Assembly: GCA_964017185.1 (NCBI GenBank)
Contig: OZ024870.1
Coordinates: 23,459,621-23,523,620 of the forward strand
Direction: 5' to 3'
DNA from: Rugalucina vietnamica
Taxonomy: Eukaryota > Mollusca > Bivalvia > Lucinida > Lucinidae
DNA: 64,000 nt
The position numbers were made by a program, and so were the translations under genes. The notes below the pieces were generated by a model, which worked only from the letters and a program-made list of their open reading frames with translations, was not told the DNA's origin and searched no databases. Positions 47,371 through 58,429 of this stretch are shown piece after piece. The first letter of the stretch is position 1. Each line of letters starts with the position of its first letter.

Positions 47371-47764
47371 CATTAATATGTTCACTGCTCTTAAAGGATC
47401 TATGTTTATATTTTATTGCTGCGTTCTAACACTTTCGTCACGGTGCAGGCATTTATTTCCGAATCGGTAGAACCCGATGTTAAACTGGTTGGTTCTTAAG
47501 GGTGTCGTGTCATGTAACGGTCTTGTGCTGGTGTTTCACGTTGTTGAAGAAAGCAGCAACCACTGAGATTCACGGGGTGAACCGGGACTCCAACGGATCC
47601 AAAACGGTCTTCAAGGTAGGAAAACTTTTAAAAGGCCCCTGTTCATTAAGGTGGAATCCCGGTGAAGGCCCGGTTTGTGTCGAATGGCACCATTTACCCA
47701 CAGTTTACTTTTTATCACCCCGGTTTATCATGGTCGAACCCCGGTGGTATAACGTTTTGCACTC

Positions 47765-48100
47765 GGTGTCGCCCATGGCCAGTTCTGCAGCGGAATTTCC
47801 AGGCTTGTTACGCATGTCTACGGTGACGTTATGGTTCTACTCCGGTTCAACACGAGTCATCCTGGTTAACCGTAAATAATCCAGGACTGTGAGAACATAG
47901 CTTAAACATCTTCCAAACACCGTTTGATTAATACAAATGTGACGGCTCGCCAGTAATCCCCGGTTTGTCCCTGTATGCCAAAGATTTCCACGGTGGCGTC
48001 ACGGTATCCCTGTCAGTCGACGCGGTTCATTCCGCTTTACAGCGTAAAACGGGACAGTGAGAACAGTACCAAAACATCTCCCAGTCAAACTTTTACCTGA
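47765..48100 (+). repeat. Degenerate duplication of about 165 bp
   Basis: CTACGGTGACGTTATGG / CCACGGTGGCGTCACGG and GACTGTGAGAACATAGCTTAAA / GACAGTGAGAACAGTACCAAAA pairs mark two diverged units. Confidence 0.5.
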
Positions 48101-48319
48101 ATCATCCTGAACTTAACTTTGGTTGGTATCTGATTGAAGTCGCTCATAATCAGCCAACATCGTCTTCGGTGCTATGTTCGTCATCCTTCCCGTGTACTCC
48201 GGCATTAGATTTTCTCCTACTGTGTAAGTTGGCAACGTCTTTTGTTTGAAGGCTTTGCCTACAAGAATAATTTTAATAACAGTAATAAATTTTAAGATCA
48301 GGAGACATATCCATGAAAA

Positions 48320-48565
48320 GTATAAGCCCAAATCCCTAACTTTACGTTGTAAAACCGGGGCATGCAGGTGTTTACATATTTTTGATACCAAACATAGATT
48401 TTGTTTACTCGTTAGAACAGCCTCGTCGAGGCGGCTCTAACGTGTACCAACAATCTATGTTTTAAGCAAAATTATTCAAAATATCAAACTTTCCTATGAA
48501 ATTTTCAATTTTTACAAATGAAAAAAGAATCACTGTATATTGGATGGGCAAGTTTTCGTAACGAT
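48320..48565. mobile_element. F-type MITE
   Basis: GTTAGAACAGCCTCGTCGAGG core, TTGGATGGGCAAGTTTTCG end; left arm diverged. Confidence 0.7.
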
Positions 48566-49164
48566 AAGGTAATCTTTTGCAAACGGTAATAATTAGTGGT
48601 AGTGGGCAAGTCTGCAGCAAGAGCTAGGCACGATAACTACTTCCGCCGTGTAGTGTTCTTCAACGAGGCACTTGATAAAGCTTCGCATAATACTGATTGA
48701 CACCCGGAAACCGCTGGCGTCGTCCCAAGATGACTGAAACATTGTTGATAGTGGTGTGAAGCCATAGCCAAACCAACCCTGATGTTACCTATTCTCAAAA
48801 ATTGTGAGTGAAGTGTATTTTAGGCCGCACACGAAATTATGACATTCATTTTCTCTGAATTTTTTGTTGTTGCTGCTGCTCTGCTTTTAAAGCGAAATGT
48901 TTTGTTTGTTGTTTTTTTTCTTTAATGAATGCTTATGTCTTTCAACATATTCCAAAAAACTTGAGTAATTGCAGACATACCGGGAATGCGTTCGTTTGTT
49001 TTGAGGTTTAACGCCCCAGTCAACAATTTTGTAGCCGTTTCAAACAAACTATCACCATTTGATTATGGGTCGCCAGCAATATTTCGAAACTTATCTTGTA
49101 GACTAACTTCAAAAGATTAAGAATGAAAAATGAAAATGAGAGAAAGCCACGTTAGCAAAACACT

Positions 49165-49167
<3 letters not shown>

Positions 49168-49229
<62 letters not shown>

Positions 49230-49230
49230 T
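49168..49230 (+). repeat. GA microsatellite
   Basis: About 30 AG units with one T interruption. Confidence 0.95.
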
Positions 49231-49501
49231 CTATCCCACCCCACGAGTGCATATCACGACTTCCAAATGATTGGAAGAAGTCCAATTAAATGGAGGCATC
49301 GTCCCGACATGACCATAGCTATTGAATGTGACGTACTGGATATGTTGTGTGAGAGTGAAAATAGAACTTACTCAATGAAAGTTTCATCTGGGTCCTATTG
49401 TTAGGCATCGACAGTCTCTGTGTCCGATTTTCACTAACAATGCCTAAAACGATAAAATCATTACATGGAATATTACGTGAATGCATTGTTGTTATGCACT
49501 A

Positions 49502-49768
49502 GTCATTTGTAACCAGGGCCCTAACTCTTAACCCCGGTGAATAGCGGGGACCTTGACGTTTGGTCCAGCAAATCCCTGCTAAAAGCCACCCTGTGGGGAC
49601 TGCTCGTTGGTAAAACCACTGCTGTTTTCCCCCGTTGCCTGCTATATTTTCATTTCACCGACCTTTATGCCTATATAAAGCAAACCCTAGATATTTCCCC
49701 CACGCCGCCGTGGCCAAATTTTGGTCAAAGCCCCGTTCATATTCCGGGGGAGCGTGGTTACAAATGAC
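49502..49768. mobile_element. Small inverted-repeat element (GTCATTTGTAACCA ends)
   Basis: Perfect 14-base terminal inverted repeat GTCATTTGTAACCA, 267 bp. Interior rich in CCCCG words. A related element is at 59449. Confidence 0.7.
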
Positions 49769-50736
49769 AAGAGCATTACTGGCTTTGGGCACAGTGTGAT
49801 GATCTGTGATTATCGATAAAAATCTCAAAGTACAGCTCGACACTTGTTATTATTAATGTTTTTTTTTTGTTTTTTTTTTTTTGAGAAGCGAATTCATGTC
49901 TTAAATAGACATACCCCACTGTGAACCTCAATTAAAATTAATGTACATGTACATGATAATAAAATCCTGTTCTTATACCACTTTCAATTGTTACACTGTC
50001 TAAATTTGCATGGTGGACAATGTGCGATTCAATAGATTTATATCCACGTCCATTCATGGGGCATCTTGGCTCTTTAAGCAGGATGCACAAAGCTAAAAGC
50101 ATTCAATATACATGGGTTATTTTTAGTTTTATACATGTTTGATAAACAGAACTGAGACTGAACCCTTACCACATGTCTAGAAGTTTTGAAGACGCCTCGT
50201 CATGGGACCTCGCATAATATTCCTCCTCTTCCCTAAGCTTCTCTTCCATATCCCGTTAAAGAATCACTGACTTCTAAAATTATTGCCTCCACATTGACGA
50301 ACCGCTCATGGACACATGTTGTTTATATTTTAAAGATGACGCGAGACTATTTGAGTGCGCAAGCCTACTACGTTTCCACGCCTCTAGCCACGCCTTTAAC
50401 TTATTTTAATAATTTGTCTTAAGACAAAAAATGTAAATAAAGCAAAATTAAGGTATTTCCCTTAATTTTAGCTCAAATTAAGGCGCGTCAATGAGAATTG
50501 TAATGCCCATGTTTAGGCACCATTTTAGCACGAAACTTATAACCCAAAAAAATATTTTTCACATAAAAAATTGCTTGAAAGTATAATGAGACTTTAAATT
50601 TCTGCTGATAGGTTGGCGAACCTTGAGAATACGTGTATTATGTCGTAAGGATGTGTTTAAAAGATAAGTTATCTCCCTTGTATTATTAGATCAGTGTAAG
50701 GTTATAATATTCTTTCTTTCTTTACTGTTATTTCAG

Positions 50737-51700
50737 AAGTATGCTGATGATATGGCTTTGGCAGGTCAGATGGCTCTGCTTCCTGAATTGCTGGTAGAAT
50801 CTAGATCAAAAAGTACAAGTGCGTCGTACCTTCAGGGATTCAAGAAGTGGAAACAATGGTTTGGGGAGTAGAGACATTTTTCCTGCGAAGGCTCTCCATG
50901 TTGCCATTTATTTGGCGTCGATTATTCAGACAGCAAATTCACCAAGTCCGTTGATTCATGCTTTTTATAGTTTAAAATGGATACATAACATAGGAGGTCA
51001 TGATTCTCCTACTGATTCTTATTTAGTGAAAAATGTGTTAGATGCGGGTAAAAGACGGCTTTCGAAGCCAGTGTGTAAGAAAGAACCTATAACTACAGAA
51101 ATTATAGAGAAAATTTACAAGGATTTATATCAAGTGAATAAAACTTTAAGAACTCTGTGTGCTATATTGGTGGCATATGCTGGGTTTTTAAGAAGTCAAG
51201 AGTTACTGGCAATAAGACGTTGTGACATCAATTTTGAGCAATGCTATATGAGTATCTTCATTGAGAAAAGTAAGACGGACATTTATAGAGATGGCGCATG
51301 GGTTGTTATCGCTAAGACAAATACTAAATTGTGTCCAGTTTTGAATTTGATGAATTTTGTAAATTTATTAGGCATTGAGGATGAGCATTCAGAGCAGTTT
51401 ATTTTTTGCGATCTCAGTGCATGTAGGTCCGGTTATAAAATTAGATCTGACAGAAAAGCTTTAAGTTATTCAACATTAAGAGATTTATTTAGAAAGGCTT
51501 TAACACCCCATGTTCATGACATTTCTAGGTATGGACTTAATTCACTTCGTTCTGGAGGCGCTACGAAGGCAGCCAATATGGGAATTTCAGATAGACTTTT
51601 TAAACGTCATGGACGGTGGAAAAGTGAAAATGCAAAAGATGGATATATAAAAGACGCTTTGGAGAAGAGACTGTCTGTTTCTAGAAGTTTGGGACTATAA
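50737..51700 (+). pseudogene. DIRS tyrosine recombinase
   Basis: The N-terminal part (LPELLVESRSKSTSASYLQG, FKKWKQWF) is in one frame and stops at a G-run near 50868; the rest is open in the next frame to TAA at 51698-51700. Core motifs: GFLRSQELLAIRRCDI (catalytic Arg), LNSLRSGGATKAANMG, KRHGRWKSENAKDGYI (second His and Tyr nucleophile). The first His of the usual HxxR box is Asn here (LNSLR). A TTATTTCAG just before 50737 looks like a splice acceptor, but its use is unknown. Confidence 0.82.
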
Positions 51701-51894
51701 GATCTTAAAATTATATGATATGAGGTAGGTTCGATTTTGACCGGATGGCGATTGTTTCCCTGTCTTTGATTTCAAGCTGGCACTCGTCGCTTTACGCCTA
51801 CTTTAATAAATGGTGAAATTTGATGTTCTTTCTGTTTATTTGTAAAGTTGCTTGGTGTGGGGCAAGAGAACGTATGGCTAAATTGTTTATATAG

Positions 51895-52670
51895 ATTTAT
51901 ATACATTTGCTGTTGACTGGGAGGTAAAGCATCAATTCAAACAAACAAACAAATATACGTACTCGTATATGCATTCGACAAAATGACGCCACTCCAGGTC
52001 ATTGTTAAATTGCATGTACACATATTTTTATTTATATAACTACATTTTATGGGACTTTTACCCACAATTCACAATTAAAATGTCATAAAACTAAAACACT
52101 GCTTAAAACAACCACCCAAGTAAGCAACAAAGACTAATATGTATGGATGGTTTTGACTTGAATCTCGTTTTCTGGTCAGGTTCAGTACAAAACGGTTAGC
52201 CTATGTTCTGGATTTGAGGAAAAAGTGGTAGAATTATCATTGTCAAGTTAGAATTGCTGATGAGTGTTTGTTTTTAACCCATATTTGACGAATGGATTCT
52301 CCCACCATTATCGATTGAATTAGTCCATTTTCATTTTTAGGGGTGTTAGGAGTGATTTTTAATTTTTATCGCATTTTTCGATGAAATTTCTCCAAGCAAA
52401 CAGAATAGCCCCAGATGGGACGCCGCGTAATAACAATAGCAAAAGAAGAAAAAAGCACTTACGGGTTTCCATGATGATCCCCTGCGTTAATACATTGTAC
52501 GAAAAAGAAACACAGCGCTACAAAAAATTGCAAATTATTTGCGTTCCACGACATGTTGGTAATGGCGTAACTAGAAATGTTAAGGATTAGTTTTTTTTTT
52601 GTTATTCTGTGTTTCTTTATTTTGGGAGTTCATCTGTATTCATCTGTAATAATCAGCGTAAACAATAAAA
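51895..52670. other. Intergenic / possible gene 2 intron, repeats only
   Basis: SINE tail at 51900-51950 (TGCTGTTGACTGGGAGGTAA), then AT-rich DNA, and a truncated copy of the 34.0-kb dispersed repeat at 52278-52430. No exon recognised. Confidence 0.5.
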
Positions 52671-52671
52671 T

Positions 52672-52909
52672 GAGCCGCGTCATGAGAAAACCAACAATGT
52701 AGTTTCCGAACAGGTCCGACACAAACCGGCCTGCAGAAGCCCAGAAGAGGGCTAGAGGCTGGAAATGTTTGATTTAGAAAGTATTCAGGAATTGCACTAT
52801 CCGTGTAGCGAAAATAAAGGCGCTGATCAGCTTCGCAGTTACTGCGAAGCTGATCTGCGTCTTTGTTTTCGCATGTGCAAAAATGTTTGTTTTCACATGA
52901 CACAACTCA
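52672..52909. mobile_element. M-type hairpin MITE
   Basis: GAGCCGCGTCATGAGAAAAC to GTTTTCACATGACACAACTCA; central GCTTCGCAGTTACTGCGAAG. Confidence 0.85.
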
Positions 52910-53263
52910 AATGATTAAAGGGAGAATAACACCATATTTTTCCTGTTCCAATGATGTCAGGATGTTATTATTCTAAATAGCCAGAGGTAAACCATCTTTC
53001 ACACAGACCTTGCGACCCTTTTTATACACAGTTCGTGGCTGATTGTCGCAAGTGACGTACAGTGCATTTGTTTTTATAAAGGTTTAAGGTCCCAGTTAAC
53101 AATTTTTCAGTCATGTCCGGACGGAACCGTCGCTTTATGTGTTTTGACCAGTACTCAATGAAGTCAATGTTTTGCTTAACTTCCTGAGCTTTATCATTAG
53201 TCCACCGTGGTTACCCTATTGACAGTTTGTAAAGCATTGTCAGTTGAATCATAAAAACGAGCT

Positions 53264-53420
53264 TCCACAGTCAGCACTTTTCTGGTTGCAAATGTCACGG
53301 AAAATGTCGCACTTTTCTGGATGCAAATGTCACAGAAAATGTCGTACTTTTATAGTTGCAAATGTCACTGAAAATGTCACGTTTTTATGGTTGCAAATTT
53401 CACAGAAAATATCGCATTTT
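53264..53420 (+). repeat. Tandem repeat, unit about 35 bp, interrupted by FB1
   Basis: GGTTGCAAATGTCACGGAAAATGTCGC-type unit four times, with a further unit after the FB1 insertion (56315-56340). The insertion therefore lies within this array. Confidence 0.85.
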
Positions 53421-53986
53421 TTATAGGGCTGTCACACATTCGCGTATCGACTCACGTATCTACGGCGTATCGAGATACGAAAGGTACGTCACACGTACGT
53501 CGTAGATACGTGGGCATACGTAGCTCATACTCTTCGATACGTAGCTCATACTCCTCATACGCCGATGTGCTACGTTTTTTTATGTGTGCACTTAAAGATT
53601 CGTAGCACGTACGTAGCAGGTGCGATACGCCGTACATACGTGTACGTCACACATACGTGGTACATACGAAAGCAACGTGGCAGGTACGTCGTGGATACGT
53701 AGCTCATACTCCTGATACGCCACACGTACGTAGCGGTTAAAATGCCACGTAACCGTGACGTATGTACAGCGTACCTTTCGTATCTGCTACGTATGTGTGA
53801 CGTATGTGTGGCGTATCCTCGAATGTCTTTTCGTATCTACGGCGTATCAGCGACGTACGTGTGGCGTATCTCGCGTATCAATGGCGTATGTGCTACGTAT
53901 GTGCTACGTTCGTTTCGCTACTGTGGAGTATGTGTGACGTATCAGGAGTATTAGGAATATTTTGTGGCGTTCCAAGAGAATCTTAA

Positions 53987-54381
53987 TAGCTCTGTCACAC
54001 ATTCACGTATCAGCGGCGTATCGCTCACGTATCTATGAAAATGTCGATACGCCGAGGTCTGAGCCGTATTTTGCTCGAGAGACGTATGTACCACGTACGT
54101 GTGACGTTCCTGCTACGATCCCGTGGCGTATCCGTGACGTATCCGTATTCGTATGGAATTTCACTTTCGTATGTACGGCGTATCAATGCGTATGTGCTAC
54201 GTACGTGTGACGTATGTATGGCGTATGAAGTGTACGCGTGACGTATCTACGGCGTATGTACTACGTTCCATTCTTATCTGCGGCGTATCTGTTCTGTACC
54301 AATTGCTTTTTAATACCTATGAGAACAAACTTTGCTCATGCAATTCGCACATTATAGTTATCAAATATGAGCCGCCGCATG

Positions 54382-54412
<31 letters not shown>

Positions 54413-55418
54413 CATAGGCAAAAACAAAGGCGCCGATCAGCTTCGCATTAACTGCGGACCTGATCAGTGCCTTTGTTTTTTTTCTACATGGATAGTACAA
54501 TTCCTCTACTTTCTAAATCCAAAATTTCCAGCCTCTTACCATCCTCTGAGACTGTACAGGCCGGTTTGTGTCAGATCTGGTCGGAACCCAAGGTGTTGCT
54601 TTTCTCACGCACAGGCTCATAAAAGAGGTCGAAGATGCCACCGGAGAAATCTAGATAATCTAGATTAACACCGAAAAACCCGAGGTGGTGGTGGTGGTGG
54701 TGGTGGTGGAACATCTTCAAGCTCTCCATCCTGGTCGTAAGACCACATGAACAAAGACGGAGGCTACACCAAGCGTAGACATGAAAGAACCCTGCACGAC
54801 ACCCCGAACCGTGAGAAACATTTGATCCATGACTTCGGAAAAACGAAAACATACAGAAGCATTAAGATTCTCTTGGAACGCCACAAAATATTCCTAATAC
54901 TCCTAATACGTCACACATACTCCACAGTCGCGAAACGAACGTAGCACATACGTAGTACATACGCCATTGATACGCGAGATACGCCACACGTACGTCGCTG
55001 ATACGCCGTAGATACGAAAAGACATTCGAGGATACTCCACACATACGTCACACATACGTAGCAGATACGAAAGGTACGCTGTACATACGTCACGGTTACG
55101 TGGCATTTTAACCGCTACGTACGTGTTTCGTATCAGGAGTATGAGCTACGTATCTACTACGTACCTGCCACGTTGCTTTCGTATGTACCACGTATGTGTG
55201 ACGTATGTACGGCGTATCGGACCTGCTACGTACGTGCTACGAATTTTTAAGTGCACACATAAAAAAACGTAGCACCTTGGCGTATGAGGAGTATGAGCTA
55301 CGTATCGAAGAGTATGAGCTACGTATGCCCACGTATCTACGACGTACGTGTGACGTACCTTTCGTTTCTCGATACGCCGTAGATACGTGGGTCGATACGC
55401 GAATGTGTGACAGCCCTA
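53987..55418. mobile_element. Inner FB1 copy
   Basis: Flanked by TAA on both sides (53984-53986, 55419-55421). The undisturbed junction seen inside the inner copy itself (GAATCTTAATGCTTC on its own strand, about 54855-54880) shows the single TAA before insertion. Confidence 0.85.
54369..54619. mobile_element. M-type MITE inside the inner FB1 copy
   Basis: GAGCCGCCGCATG then about 28 A, ending CTTTTCTCACGCACAGGCTCA. The matching MITE in the outer copy (55691-55926) lacks the poly(A). Confidence 0.85.
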
Positions 55419-55690
55419 TAATGCTTCTATATGTATGTTTTCGTTTTTCCGAAGTCATGGATCAAATGTTTCTCACGTTTCGGGGTGTCGTGCAGGGTTC
55501 TTTCATGACTACGCTTGGTGTAGCCTCCGTCTTTGTTCGTGGTCTTACGACAAGGATATGTGGTCTTACGACCAGGATGGAGAGCTTGAAGACGTTTCCC
55601 CACCACCACCACCACCACCATCTCGTTTTTTTTTTCGGCGTTAATCTAGATTATCTAGATTTCTCCGGTGGCATCTTTGACCTCTTTTAT

Positions 55691-55926
55691 GAGCCTGTGC
55701 GTGAGAAAACCAACAATTTGGGTTCCGACCAGGTCTGACACAAACCGGCCTGTACAGTCTCAGAAGATGGTAAGAGGCTGGAAATTTTGGATTTAGAAAG
55801 TAGAGGAATTGTACTATCCATGTAGAAAAAACAAAGGCACTGATCAGCTCCGCAGTTAATGCAAAGCTGATCGGCGCCTTTGTTTTTGCCTATGCAGATT
55901 GTTGGTTTTTTCCATGCGGCGGCTCA
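55691..55926. mobile_element. M-type MITE inside the outer FB1 copy
   Basis: GAGCCTGTGCGTGAGAAAAC to TTTTTCCATGCGGCGGCTCA; same insertion site as the one at 54369, opposite strand. Confidence 0.85.
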
Positions 55927-56307
55927 TATTTGATAACTATAATGTGCAAAGTGAACACAACCGTTTGTTCTCATAGGTATTAAAAAGCAATTGGTACATC
56001 TCATATACGCCGCAGATAAGAATGGAACGCAGTACATACGCCGTAGATACGTCACGCGTACAACTTCATACGCCATACATACGTCACACGTACGTAGCAC
56101 ATACGCATTGATACGCCGTACATACGAAAGTGAAATTCCATACGAATACAGATACGTCACGGATACGCCACGGGATCGTAGCAGGAACGTCACACGTACG
56201 TGGTACATACGTCTCTCGAGCAAAATACGGCTCAGACCTCGGCGTATCGACATTTTCATAGATACGTGAGCGATACGCCGCTGATACGTGAATGTGTGAC
56301 AGAGCTA

Positions 56308-56985
56308 TAACGATTGCAAATGTCACAGAAAATGTTGCCCTGGAGTTACTGGCCACGGACTACACAATCGCCAATTGAGATCATGTGAGTTATTGATCAA
56401 TCGGAACGCATTCCCCGACATGTCTAAGACGGCTAGCTTGCTAAATCACAGACTTTTAAGTCTGTAGATTTACAGACATAGGCAGTACAGTTTTTAGTTC
56501 GTTCAGTCTTTCGGAATATATAGAAAAATCGCAATCTATATATCACGCGGTTGCTTGTCCTATACTTAGGCGGACGCCATTGTTTAAAATTCGTTTGAAT
56601 ATGTTTTACGACAAGATGAACATATGAGGTGTGATCAGAAAGTTATAAGCCTCAAGTGCTTGTGATTACCAGGAAATGAAAATCTGGTGATTATTTTTCA
56701 AAATAATCCCCATTCAAGGCAATGCACTTAGTCCATTTCTGTTCGAGCTTGCTTATCCCTTCCAGATAGAAGTCCTTTACCCATTAGTGTCTACTATATT
56801 GGCGAGGTTCACTGGCGACTAGGTATTATAATATGTTTTCGCGATAATCAAGCCGAGTTTTGCTTAAAGATACTCATGTTCTACGCAACGTGTTAATTAA
56901 ATAAAGTTCTTGGTAATGACAGAATTTCTTCCGGTTTTTTTTTATGATCATTCAAGCACTCGGTCACAACAATACTGACCGATTC
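56308..56985. other. Intergenic stretch, only a mariner relic
   Basis: Apart from the 35-bp tandem unit (to 56340) and the mariner fragment (56626-56783) no structure was recognised. Confidence 0.5.
56626..56783 (-). pseudogene. mariner transposase C-terminal relic with one terminal repeat
   Basis: The minus strand reads KDFYLEGISKLEQKWTKCI then ALNGDYFEK and a stop (TAA at 56691-56693), the typical last 30 or so residues of mariner transposases. Beyond the stop, 56626 onward reads GAGGTGTGATCAGAAAGTTA on the plus strand, like a mariner terminal repeat. The rest of the element is missing. Confidence 0.75.
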
Positions 56986-57478
56986 TTAAATCATTTAGAA
57001 TTTCTGAGTGAAATCGTGACTAAAACAAGGAAAAGCAACTACCAAGTCATCATCTCTTTATTTATATATTTTTTCCTGAAAATTACAAATATATGAACAA
57101 TCTTTCATAAGCACTTAGATATTCGAGGTTTTTGTCAAGTACAGTACAGAGGCAAAGCAAGAATTATCTGGGCCTAGAAATAAAATGCGTCCTTTCAGTG
57201 TAAACCCACCATACACATGTAGATATGGTGACATATTTTGACTCGATATTTTACCATTACTAAAATACATAAAAATGCCTTACGAAAACGTACGGATGTG
57301 CGAAATATGTGTTATATACACAAATCGATAAGTTTGATTTCAGCATCTTTTCGGATGCTGAAATTCGACACCTAAAAAGTAAAGTCCATAACTTCAGGAC
57401 AGGATTCTCCGATGTTATAAAACTTTTTTCATGCTCAACACAACTGGGCACAATGTTTTAACTGCTTACAAATACTGA

Positions 57479-57750
57479 CATCAGGAAAACATGTCCATGA
57501 AAAGTATACCCCTTTGAACCCCACTTTTAAATAGCAAAACTGTGGTTTGCTGGGGTATACCTATTTTTTCTTATTTTTGCTCCAAAACATAGATTGTGGG
57601 TACTCGTTAGAACCGCCTCGGCGAGGCGGTTCTAACGTGTACCCACAATCTATGTTTTGAGCAACAAAAATATCAAAACTTTTCTGATAAAATTTTCAAA
57701 TTTTGCTACCGAAAAATATTCTCCATATATTGCATGGACAAGTTTCCAAA
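57479..57750. mobile_element. F-type MITE in the gene 3 flank, absent from the gene 2 flank
   Basis: CATCAGGAAAACATGTCCATG, core GTTAGAACCGCCTCGGCGAG, end TTGCATGGACAAGTTTCC. The gene 2 flank at about 37945 has no insertion. Confidence 0.88.
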
Positions 57751-57877
57751 ATTCAAATACTGAAATACCCCAGAATTTTATTGTAATTCGAATTCATTAA
57801 TTTATCCTGCGAATAAATGTTAAAATACCAACAATTGTAATGTTATAATGCCAACAATTGTGTGCATTTTAACATTT

Positions 57878-58109
57878 GAGCCGTCTCGTGGGAAAACCAA
57901 GAATGTGGCTTCCGAACAGGTCCCACACAAACCGACCTGTACAATCACAGAAATGAGCTAGAAGCTTGAAATTTTGGATTTAAGTGGAAGAGGTTGTACT
58001 ATCCGAGTAGCGAAAACAGAGGCGCTGATCAGCTTCGCGGTTACCGCGAAGCTGATCTTCGTCTTTGTTTTGCATATGCAGATTGTTGGTTTTTCCACGG
58101 GGCGGCTCA
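57878..58109. mobile_element. M-type MITE in the gene 3 flank, absent from the gene 2 flank
   Basis: GAGCCGTCTCGTGGGAAAAC to TTTTTCCACGGGGCGGCTCA, in the ACAATTGTAATGTTAAAATG repeat. Confidence 0.88.
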
Positions 58110-58241
58110 AATGTTAAAATACTAACAATTGTAATGTTAAAATGCCAAAAATTGTTTGCATTTTAACATTTATGAGCAGAATGAATTTTAGTTTTGCTCG
58201 AAAACGTTTCATAACCTCGGAGTCAGGTCTCGTCTTGAGTA

Positions 58242-58429
58242 TTATATTAGAGCAATCTCATCATCATCACACCCCGGCTGACACCGACCGGAGTTGGGGC
58301 TCCAGTTTTGACCCGTGGGGCAAAACGTTGGAATAGGCTCCGATGGATCACCACATGCTCTGAACTCGTTGCTACACACAATGCATGGATGGTTGAAAAT
58401 AGCTCCCGGTGGAAGAAACTGACACGACA
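58242..58429 (-). CDS. Gene 3 last exon: chitin-binding-like module and stop
   Basis: LPPGAIFNHPCIVCSN, RACGDPSEPIPTFCPTGQNW, CQPGCDDDEIALI then TAA. Compared with gene 2 it has NHPC for NDPC and NSGRC for NDYRC, so the exposed loops vary while the cysteines are fixed. Confidence 0.8.

Larger units (their letters stand above)
43985..50599. mobile_element. About 6.6 kb ORF-poor insertion bounded by a short inverted repeat
   Basis: CTTTAAAGTCTC and TATACTTTCAA (43985-44010) recur inverted at about 50574-50599. Outside them an imperfect direct repeat of about 32 bases (CCTTGAGAATACGT core) lies at 43947-43978 and 50611-50642. It separates the RNase H linker from the recombinase, so it is later than the DIRS element. 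It contains a hairpin MITE copy, SINE pieces, a palindromic repeat, a small inverted-repeat element and a GA tract, but no transposase-like ORF. The true ends are uncertain. Confidence 0.5.
40004..51874 (+). mobile_element. DIRS-type (tyrosine-recombinase) retrotransposon, decayed and with two nested insertions
   Basis: Order: gag-like ORF with a CCHC knuckle, reverse transcriptase, RNase H, then a tyrosine recombinase instead of a DDE integrase: the DIRS arrangement. Gene 3 holds the empty site: AATGTAAAGTATGGCTAAAT at about 62325-62345 corresponds to AATGTAAAGTA at 39993-40003 plus GTATGGCTAAAT at 51872-51883. No target duplication is made beyond the shared GTA, as expected for recombinase-mediated integration. 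Imperfect inverted repeats of about 30 bases (TCTCTTGC...AAGCAACTTT) lie at 40051-40080 and 51842-51871. Without the two nested insertions the element is about 4.35 kb. AATAAA at about 51805. Inactive: several frameshifts and a stop. Confidence 0.85.
53424..56307. mobile_element. Foldback element FB1 containing an inverted second copy of itself
   Basis: Outer element: 53424-53986 plus 55419-56307 (about 1452 bp); inner element 53987-55418 (about 1432 bp) in opposite orientation at the arm junction. Ends TAGGGCTGTCACACATTCGCG and TAGCTCTGTCACACATTCACG (four copies in two orientations). Arms are made of GCGTATC, ACGTACGT and GATACGCC words. Each copy carries an M-type MITE and a GGT-repeat tract at the same place. 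Confidence 0.88.

Noticed and set aside
43985-50599. Maverick/Polinton or other self-replicating giant transposon
   Set aside because: Only about 6.6 kb, inverted repeats about 26 bases, and no polymerase, integrase or capsid-like frame seen.
53742-54241. Frames rich in VTYVWR / YVLRMC words, and similar ones at 34.9-35.3, 54.9-56.3 and 63.5-64 kb
   Set aside because: Products of the CGTATC/ACGTAC word arrays of FB1 elements; all frames are open because the words contain few stops.
53424-56307. CRISPR-like array
   Set aside because: Words are degenerate, in both orientations and without unique spacers; eukaryotic context.
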